Origin: Argyresthia goedartella | Taxonomy: Eukaryota; Arthropoda; Insecta; Lepidoptera; Argyresthiidae | Direction of reading: 5' to 3' | Length of the DNA: 64,000 nucleotides | NCBI GenBank assembly: GCA_949825045.1 | Contig: OX463810.1 | Coordinates: 32,312,201-32,376,200 of the forward strand | Shown here: positions 57,074 through 64,000 of the stretch, piece after piece | Position numbering within the stretch: the stretch's first letter is position 1 | Layout of the letters: each line of letters starts with the position of its first letter | The notes under the pieces: generated by a model | What the model saw: only the letters and a program-made list of their open reading frames with translations | Database searches by the model: none | Told to the model about the DNA's origin: nothing | Translations under genes and position numbers: made by a program

Positions 57074-57929
57074 TCACTAATATGTCATCAAGATATTGGA
57101 GTACCCCTCCAATTCCCGAAAGTATATTTTCAAGTGTGCGTTGGAAAATGGCTGGCGCGCTGGACAATCCAAAAACCAACCGCTTAAATTTAAATAGACC
57201 TTTATGTGTATTAATGCATGTTAAGTCTTGGGAGTCCTCGCTTAGCATTAGTTGGTTATACGCATTTGATAAATCCAATTTAGTAAATTGTTGCCCCCCG
57301 TGTAGTTTAGAAAACAGTTCATCTATTCTAAGAAGCGGAAATTTTTCTATGACAAGTTGTTTGTTGAGGGTAGCCGAATAATCTGCACACAGACGAATTT
57401 TCCCATTTTTCCGTAACACAGGTACAATTGGGCTTGCGTATTCCGAGTGTCTGACTGGTACAATAATACCTAGATTGACCAGTCTATCAATTTCCTGCTC
57501 TAATTTTGGTCTTATTGCAAAAGGAACTGAGCGAGCTTTAATGAAAATCGGCGTTGAATTTGACTTCATGTTTAACATGACTTTAACGTCCTTGCAACAA
57601 CCAACACTACTTGAAAATAACCTTGGGTATTTGTTAATCAACTCCGTGGTACCATCAGCCATAGTGTTACAAGACTCGACCGGCCCTATCTGTAAATTAA
57701 ATTTTGTGATAAAATCGCGACCAATTAATGGCGGCCCGCCATTTTTCACTACATAAACATCTATGTAAGATCTACGTTTACCATACGTAAATGCAAGAGA
57801 AATAGTGCCTAATATGTCTATTTCACTGCCATTATAACTCTGCAAAAACTTGGTACTCTCACGTAATGGGTGGCCTGAAAAATATCTATAGTAAATGCTG
57901 TCAGATATTGCCGTGACCGCAGAACCCAA
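57063..57929 (-). pseudogene. Gypsy protease and RT palm
   Basis: The protease start has 'GSAVTAIS' but the DTG Asp-Thr is replaced (Leu-Leu-Gly in this frame, ~57915). The 'GRDFITKF' segment is present. RT follows with 'LDLSNAYNQLMLS' and catalytic 'LQYLDDILVS'. The loss of the protease Asp and the frameshift at the end mark decay. Confidence 0.82.
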
Positions 57930-58861
57930 GAGAATTCAAAAGTTAATTTGATGTTATCTACAGTAATCGACTCCTGCATTGGCTGCCCGTTTAAACTACG
58001 GATATTGAATATCATTCGCTTACCATCATCGCCATCATTCAAACAACACTGAAGAAAATGTTGTTTTAGGTTAGACTTTTTACACTGCCTATGTAAATGT
58101 CCCTTTTCGTTACATTTTTTACACGTATAATTTTTGAATCGACACACTTTATTATCATGGCCAGAATATCCACACACACTACACAGCTCTGTAGAACGCG
58201 GTCGCGGTCCTTGGCCACGCGAAGCATTCGATGAACCAGCACTGCTGCAATGCGCCGCCATCTTGTGCACATCCATGAACTGAGGCGGAGGCGCGATCAC
58301 CGACGAAGCTGCCTGACGAGCACCTTCCCTGGCACAGCGCACGCCCTCCGCCAGCTGCAAAGCCTTGGCGAACGTGAGTTCGTCCAAAGACTTGGTGAAC
58401 AGCTTGTCCCGTTCAGCCGCGCCCGCCATGCCGATCACGAACCGGTCGCGAAGCGTCTCCTCCAGCGAGCTCGCCGGGAAACCGCAGTCCATGGCTAAGC
58501 CACGAACGCGTGCCGCCCACTCCGCTAATGTCTCGTCCGTCTTCTGTATTGCACTATGAAATTTATAGCGTTCTGCTAAACCACACTTCTTTATTTTAAA
58601 ATGGCCGTCCAACAGTGCCGTAGTCTCCGTGTAGGTTAATGATCCGACGTCCCGTGGGAGTGCTAGATCCCTGATGAGTCGATAAGTAGTTTCTGATAAA
58701 CTACTTAATAAAATAGCTCGACGCTTAGCTCCCGACTTGTCCTCGTCTTCGGTAATTTCGTTGGCTAAAAACCATTGTTCCAACCGGCCTTTGTACAACT
58801 CCCACTCTTGTGTCTCGTGATTAAATATATTTAACGAGCCCACAGTCACATTCTTGGCCAT
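57818..58861 (-). pseudogene. Gypsy gag
   Basis: I choose ATG at 58861 ('MAKNVTVGSLNIFNHETQEW'); an in-frame ATG lies six codons upstream. The capsid-like helical domain is followed by two zinc knuckles: C-x2-C-x4-H-x4-C ('CSVCGYSGHDNKVC') and 'CKKCNEKGHLHRQC' (~58100-58180). The frame then slides out of register with pol near 57950. The leader between the LTR and the ATG is only about 55 nt. Confidence 0.8.
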
Positions 58862-58915
58862 TTTCAGTTGGTTGCACAAAGTACGCGAAAGTTCGAAAAA
58901 CCGCCTCGTCGCTAT

Positions 58916-59015
58916 TGTTATTTTGGAGATACGGGAGCGAAATCAAAGGCACACAACCAATTGAAGCGCAAGTATATTGTCGACTGACCACGACTACCCA
59001 CATACATTACTAACA
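58916..59015 (-). repeat. 5' LTR of the gypsy element
   Basis: 100 bp. It differs from the 3' LTR at about two sites. No standard TGG primer site is obvious directly inside it. Confidence 0.9.
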
Positions 59016-59129
59016 AGGAGTCTGTTCGTTTTAAATTATAAATTGCTCGAATAGCTCTTTTCTGTAAAATAAAAATAGTTTGAATATCCGCTGCTTTCCC
59101 CCACAACAATATATACCATAGGACATGAC

Positions 59130-60362
59130 ACTATGACATTATGACACTATACCTAAGCAATATAATTCAAAAGGCAGAAGTTAACGGCTTTAAATCTGAT
59201 GGATCGGGTGTTAAAATTGGCGTTCCACAAGGTTCCATATTAGGCCCTTTCTTATTCCTGGTATATATTAACGATCTGCCTTTCATGGTGGAGAAATTAA
59301 CTGACATAATGTTTTTTGCTGATGATACTTCAATGGTCTTCAAAATTGAAAGACAAAAAGCAAATTTTGATGATGTTAATGGTGTATTGTCTTTAACCTT
59401 TAATTGGTTCACAGTTAATAGTTTATTGTTAAACGCTGGTAAAACCAAGTGTATCAAATTCTCACTTCTAAATGTCAGGCAAGTTGAGACCAGTTTAGTG
59501 TTAGACAACAGCACGTTAGAATTAGTAAATGATACGAAGTTTCTTGGAATAACCATTGATAGCAAATTGCTGTGGTGACCCCACATAGATAAATTGGCTG
59601 GTAAATTAAGTTCTGCGGTTAACGCTGTTAGGAACATCAGACAAAGCACGGATGTGGCTACATCTAGGCTAGTATATTTTAGTTACTTTCATAGTGTCAT
59701 GTCCTATGGTATCTTGTTGTGGGGGAAAGCAGCGGATATTCAAACTATTTTTATTTTACAGAAAAGAGCTATTCGAGCAATTTATAATTTAAAACGAACA
59801 GAATCCTTAAGAGAGCTTTTTAAGGAAATTGACATACTAACAGTAGCTAGTCAATTTATTTTCGAAAATGTAATGTATGTACGCAAGAACCTTACAACAT
59901 TTTCCAAACTTAGCGATAGCTGTAATGTTAACCTAATAAATAATCACAGACTGTGTGTACCCCGTTTTAGACTCGCGAAGGTTAGCAATTCTTTCAAGGC
60001 TCAGTGTATTCTCTACTATAATAAGATACCTCTGGAGATTTTGAAATTGCTATTTGAGCAATTTAAAAAGCATGTTAAAGCGACTCTGTCAAAAAAGGGA
60101 TATTACAATGTTCAAGATTACTTAAATGACAGGACTGTATGGGGTTAATCTAGCTCAACACAGGCCTTGCTGTTAATAATTTTGTAATTATTTATTCCTG
60201 CTTATTAATCATAATAATTAAATTTTTCATATTTGTAATAGTTAAGCATAACGTTAAGCACAAGTTTAAAAGAGATCTAAAAATCAATCTGTGGGAGTTT
60301 CTACGCCCTCCTTCTCCCACAGTGGTCCAATGTAGAGAAGAGGCAAAATTGACGTTTGCTAA
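59130..60362 (+). pseudogene. Non-LTR retrotransposon copy, 5'-truncated, plus strand
   Basis: ORF2 C-terminal half, 59141-60148: 'GVPQGSILGPFLFLVYINDL', 'FFADDTSMVFK', then a TGA at 59576-59578 ('LLW*PHIDKLA'). The same frame continues with 'LVYFSYFHSVMSYGILLWGK' to 'GYYNVQDYLNDRTVWG'. The 3' UTR runs on to 60362 and resumes at 61871-61925 after a later LTR-element insertion. Apart from the TGA the half is open. It lies head to head with the minus copy ending at 59128. Confidence 0.82.
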
Positions 60363-61870
60363 TGTGGCGGTCGCCAATGTTAGTCATATTTTCACGTAAT
60401 GTTAAGATAAGTTGACGACCGTCACAGATAAGGTATATTTATATTCATCACGCACTATGTCTTATGCACGTCATTAATAACATGTACCAACCTAGTATAT
60501 AAGCTAGGATTTCCTATAATAAATTAGTCTAGTTTTACTTTACTCCCGAAGATGTCGCTCTCCTTATAATTGCCTCTGGCAAAGTGGTGACCCGACTTTT
60601 GAACATCTGCAACCTTCGGTAATAGCAGCATGGACCCAGCCGCGAAGAAAACTCCGTGTGCTGCCACCTTAGAAGTGCAAGCAAGAATCACTTCGTCCAA
60701 GATCACCGAGCCCCGACTTCGGTTTGCCTATATCAAACCACGCTGCAGAACTCCGTAATCAAGACCCCACCCAAACCAAGACGACATCAAGCAAGCCATG
60801 GCGGACCAGAAGCCAAAAGATTTCAACTGAAGATTTCCCGCATCGAACTCAAGATACCGCAAGAATAATGAACCGATAATCAGCCGACTGCTGATTTATC
60901 AAAATGGAGCTCGCACCAGCAGAAACGAACGCGTCGGCAAATTCATTCACATCAAGCAGCTTTTCAAGTTCAAGACATAGGAAGCCGTTTCAGCCCCGAC
61001 CCAGAAGAGTATTGAAACATCATCTATATACCTAATTCAACGAATATTGAAATCATCCAGAAAGAACATCGCACGAAGAATAATCAAATCACTGAAGAGA
61101 GAGGGATATATATATATATATATATATATAAACGATTGGTGTACAAGGTGTGCCCTATGTTGCCAAATCCCAAGGTTTTTAGGCACATAAATTTCATCAA
61201 TCGACAACTTAATATTCACTCAAGAGTGAAGAGCACTCACGTACATATGACGTACGAGATCATTGACTGCCTACAGCCAAGGTTACAGATTTAATGCTGA
61301 CGCTGATTCAGCACAATCATCCTTGTGTAGGTACGGTCGCAATTATAAACAAACAGTGATTACAACTTCAACGACGTGCAATGTAAATTGACTCATCGAT
61401 TCCTGAAAAACATGGGCGGCTGCAGCATCAGACGACTCTCCTGCGGATCTTTTCCAGTTATAGGTTAGGTTAGTTTACTAACCGCGAAGCCCCATTTTCC
61501 TAGTGTTTTTCTGTTTTCCAGTTTTTAGTTTATTTTATGTAGTGTGCGGCCAGTTTATTTTATGTTGTTCATTGTTATAAGTACATTCATTTATTTTTTT
61601 CCCTAAAGGAGGGAGTATCTGTGCCGGTCGACTATGTTAGTCATATTTTCACGTAATGTTAAGATAAGTTGAAGACCGTCACAGATAAGGTATATTTATA
61701 TTCATCACGCACTATGTCTTATGCACGTCATTAATAACATGTACCAACCTAGTTATAAGCTAGGATTTCCTATAATAAATTAGTCTAGTTTAGTCTCGTA
61801 TTTGCGCACATTTCAAGCCTTTTACTTTACTCCCGAAGATGTCGCTCTCCTTATAATTGCCTCTGGCAAA
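60363..61870 (+). mobile_element. 1.5-kb non-coding LTR element (TRIM-like)
   Basis: LTRs at 60363-60583 and 61620-61870 start TGTG[G/C]CGGTCG and end CTCTGGCAAA. The first lacks about 30 bp present in the second. GCTAA flanks both sides (60358-60362, 61871-61875). TGGTGACCC follows the first LTR (primer site) and AAAGGAGGGAGT precedes the second (polypurine tract). The 1.04-kb interior has no frame over 70 codons, so it is non-autonomous or deleted. An (AT)n run lies at 61107-61130. Confidence 0.82.
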
Positions 61871-61929
61871 GCTAAGTATATGTAAATATCTACAGTAATA
61901 AAGTACTTTGACTTTGGCTTTCACTTTGT

Positions 61930-62165
61930 GTTTCATGGGGTCTGGGAAAGCCACATCGTCAACACATTTATTGAATATATAAGCTAAGTGTGGGGCAATA
62001 ACTAGAATTACTGAACCAACGACTTTGATTTTAAAAGTCTCTGCATCATATGGAGATGAATTTAGACGATCTGTTGTGAGTAAGGGTACATTGGTGAAGA
62101 ATGTTTTAAAAGCTCGAGCAACATCAGCGCTGGATTTAGCAACATCATCACCTATCTTTAGACAG
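61930..62165 (-). pseudogene. Short non-LTR RT upstream fragment
   Basis: The minus strand reads 'KIGDDVAKSSADVARAFKTF' then 'LNSSPYDAETFKIKVVGSVI', the region before the RT fingers of non-LTR ORF2. It is otherwise featureless. Confidence 0.55.
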
Positions 62166-62487
62166 AAATAATTGTCCCTTTGTATAACACTATTACTTCC
62201 ACGAAAAGTATAATAGTGTATAGTGTAAATGGGGTCCTGTACGTAGTTTCGAACGACGCTGTAGCGACAAACGTTGTGGCGAAAAAATTCCAGCGTGGTA
62301 TGCTGGAGCGAAATATTATTGCAGCGAAATCCTCGAGGTCGAATGACACCGCAGCGAAAATGTTGTGCGAAAAACTTTAAGCGCGTATTGTAATACCCTG
62401 GGTCGAAAAATTATTGAAGCGAAATCCACGAGGTCGAATGATTAAATTGAATGATGCAGCGACAAACATTGTAAATATAAGCATTTA
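62166..62487 (+). other. Degenerate 'GCAGCGAAA' repeats
   Basis: Variants of 'GTAGCGACAAA', 'GCAGCGAAAT', 'GAGCGAAAT' and 'GAGGTCGAATGA' recur between 62256 and 62475, with the 'GCGAAATCCNCGAGGTCGAATGA' block twice (62323, 62419). The source is unknown. Confidence 0.5.
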
Positions 62488-62605
62488 CATACAGGCACAT
62501 ACATTGCTCCTGGTCCCACACTAGGATACCCTTTTTCGTGGGAACCAGATACAGCGACGGCACACACATATAGACATCGAAGACCTAGGATTTTTTTTAA
62601 GGGTA
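62488..62605 (+). repeat. SINE-body fragment
   Basis: 'CATACATTGCTCCTGGTCCC', 'ACACTAGGATACCC' and 'GTGGGAACCAGATACAGCGA' match 25110-25190, followed by a T-rich end. Confidence 0.65.
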
Positions 62606-62694
62606 TTTGTGAGCACTAGATTAGCACATGCTTAGCACTCACATATTCTATTTTTATATTGTCAATGATCAAGCAGCGCTATTCACGTATAGTT

Positions 62695-63130
62695 AAAGAT
62701 AATTTGACGATAATAGTAGTTTATGTGACTGCTACATAATGGAGGGCATTAATACCCGAGAGTGGGTTTCACTCGAGAGTTTTAATGCCTAATTATGTAC
62801 AGTTACATACACTAGTTTATCTACACACATATCATAAGCTCTCTTTGATGTGTTCAGGAACCGTATGTTCGACCGGCATTGTGGTGATCATAGCTCTGCA
62901 GTTGTTTAGCTTGTTATGTAGTACCAACTTCACAGACAAACTAGGAGCGGCACACAGGCGGGCGTCGGCGTTCGAAATTCGAATGTCATAATATGACAAA
63001 TTATGGTCATTATGTACAAATTTTCAGATAAGAAATGAGTTTTTACCAAATAGTTTTACATTATGCTGGTCTTAACGTGCGGTTTTTAGACGCAGTAAAG
63101 AGGGTTTATGATACGTGTGTAGATAAAGGA
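62695..63130 (+). repeat. CTCGAGAG repeat family, plus-strand copy, with a 68-codon frame
   Basis: It starts 'GACTGCTACATAATGGAGGG' and 'ACTCGAGAGTTTTAATGCCT', encodes a peptide beginning 'MPNYVQLHTLVYLHTYHKLS' (62785-62991), and ends 'GGTTTATGATACGTGTGTAG'. It is collinear with 24220-24760 in reverse. The frame differs from the other copy by substitutions and one in-frame 3-nt gap. Confidence 0.65.
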
Positions 63131-64000
63131 TTTTAATTAATAGTATAATTTAGGTATAGTCATAACTTGTAAATATTACAAAAAATATTACCTTGTTTTT
63201 TGTTGAATAAAATAAAACTTTCAGTTTATGTGTTTTATTTTCCCCTTTTCGAAGGGCGCGCTAAGAAGGCACCTGACTCGAATGACGTTTGGGCAAAGTA
63301 CAGTGTGTACAGTACAGTATTACATATTACTAAATCGAAATTTGATGTACATAATCTATATTAGGTTTTGGTTGTGCGTTGTCTGTCACTCACTGTCAGT
63401 CGGTTTAGCGTGTTACACCCATGGGTGCGTTCAGCAGAACACATAAATGATGGAACGTTCTAACGGTGATGAAAACATCGTGAGGAAACGTTTAATATCC
63501 ATAGCTGCAGCGATGGGCTAGCCCTATTTTCACAATAAATTATATTAAATTTTTGTAATTAACTTTTTCTTTAATGCACTCGATGACTATGTTTATTTCA
63601 CAAAAATCCACACTTGAATGCGCGCTCCCACCCTGGATCAATCGTCACCTCGCCTCTTGCCGCTGAATCCTCCCGCCTAAAAAAATCAACCGGAAGGCCA
63701 AATGATTATTCATTGGCGCCTTTTCTTTTTGACGGAAGTCAAATCGTTGAACATCTTTTTAAAATGGATAACTGTGACGTTTTGTAGAAGTAACCGATTG
63801 ATCCAAGAGATGGCGCTACTGAACAAAAATACAATTCATAGTATAATTTCACATAATATGGGGACTAAATGATAAATAATCTGCATTAATTTACATATTT
63901 TAACAAATAAAATATAAATCATGATATTCGGCCATCTGATAAAGTGCTACCTCCGGTGCACGTCCTACATAAACATACAAAATGTTTTGATTAAGTATAC
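63131..64000 (+). other. Intergenic, no gene seen
   Basis: AT-rich. No frame or repeat is recognised. Confidence 0.5.

Larger units (their letters stand above)
54432..59015 (-). mobile_element. Ty3/gypsy LTR retrotransposon with 100-bp LTRs, decayed
   Basis: 4584 bp. The AGGAG duplication lies at 54427-54431 and 59016-59020. LTRs at 54432-54531 and 58916-59015 are 100 bp each (TGTTATTTTGGAG...ACTAACA) with about two differences. gag and pol (protease, RT, RNase H, integrase) are in Ty3/gypsy order, with several breaks and no envelope. It is inserted in the coding part of a minus-strand non-LTR copy. Confidence 0.9.
48809..59128 (-). pseudogene. Minus-strand non-LTR retrotransposon copy, split by two later insertions
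   Basis: The pieces are 48809-48852 (3' end, 'AAAGTACTTTATTACTGTAG'), 53850-54431 (3' UTR and ORF2 C-terminus) and 59016-59128 (ORF2 'GILLWGKAADIQTIF' in reverse). They join in order when the pogo element and the gypsy element are removed. The family is that of 59130-60362. Confidence 0.75.

Noticed and set aside
61106..61132. TA-dinucleotide run as a TATA promoter
   Set aside because: It is a simple microsatellite inside the TRIM-like element with no gene after it.

Overview
This is an insect genomic window, most likely lepidopteran. It shows GT-AG introns loaded with BEL/Pao, Ty3/gypsy, non-LTR, mariner and pogo elements and tRNA-derived SINE-like repeats that I recognise as typical of moth genomes. 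The species cannot be told from the sequence.

One host gene spans almost the whole window. Fifteen exons on the + strand, from 204 to the stop codon ending at 47089, join with every splice phase compatible and give a 796-residue C-terminal part of a large alpha-helical protein. I identify it as NBAS (neuroblastoma-amplified sequence, Sec39 family, a subunit of the NRZ Golgi-to-ER tether). The strongest clue is the C-terminus, an 'AEAGSL...RTFS' motif like that of vertebrate NBAS. The exons total about 2.4 kb inside about 47 kb, so the gene has been inflated by transposons.

Intron layout. The first intron in the window (416-979) holds two decayed copies of the end of the preceding exon. The next (1153-12564) holds a 4.8 kb non-coding element with 214-bp inverted repeats, three non-LTR relics, and an intact DD37D mariner (9391-10697) sitting inside a non-LTR copy. 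A complete BEL/Pao element (13375-20734) begins 20 bp after an exon, and a second BEL/Pao (25578-32467, minus strand) begins 141 bp after another. Further on come a nested foldback element (34612-35430), a 300-bp tandem duplication (35983-36582), a second copy of the big inverted-repeat element (37807-42285), a non-LTR relic with RNase H (43215-44680) and a 641-bp inverted-repeat element full of TGACAGGTGTCA-type motifs (44927-45567). A 36-bp tandem array then repeats the 3' splice site of one exon four times and keeps the reading frame open.

Downstream of the gene (47090-64000) I see no host gene. After a repeat-filled 3' UTR and a 77-bp minisatellite there is a nest of elements. A minus-strand non-LTR retrotransposon is split by a 5.0 kb pogo-like transposon, whose intact 739-residue transposase ends in a PHD finger, and by a Ty3/gypsy element with LTRs of only 100 bp. 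Beside it lies an inverted + copy of the same non-LTR family, itself split by a 1.5 kb non-coding LTR element. The last 2 kb are SINE and repeat fragments.

The most unusual features are the in-frame tandem splice-acceptor array, the duplicated exon end, the pogo-PHD transposase, and the two large non-coding inverted-repeat elements. All annotation is by eye; family names rest on motif recognition, not on searches.
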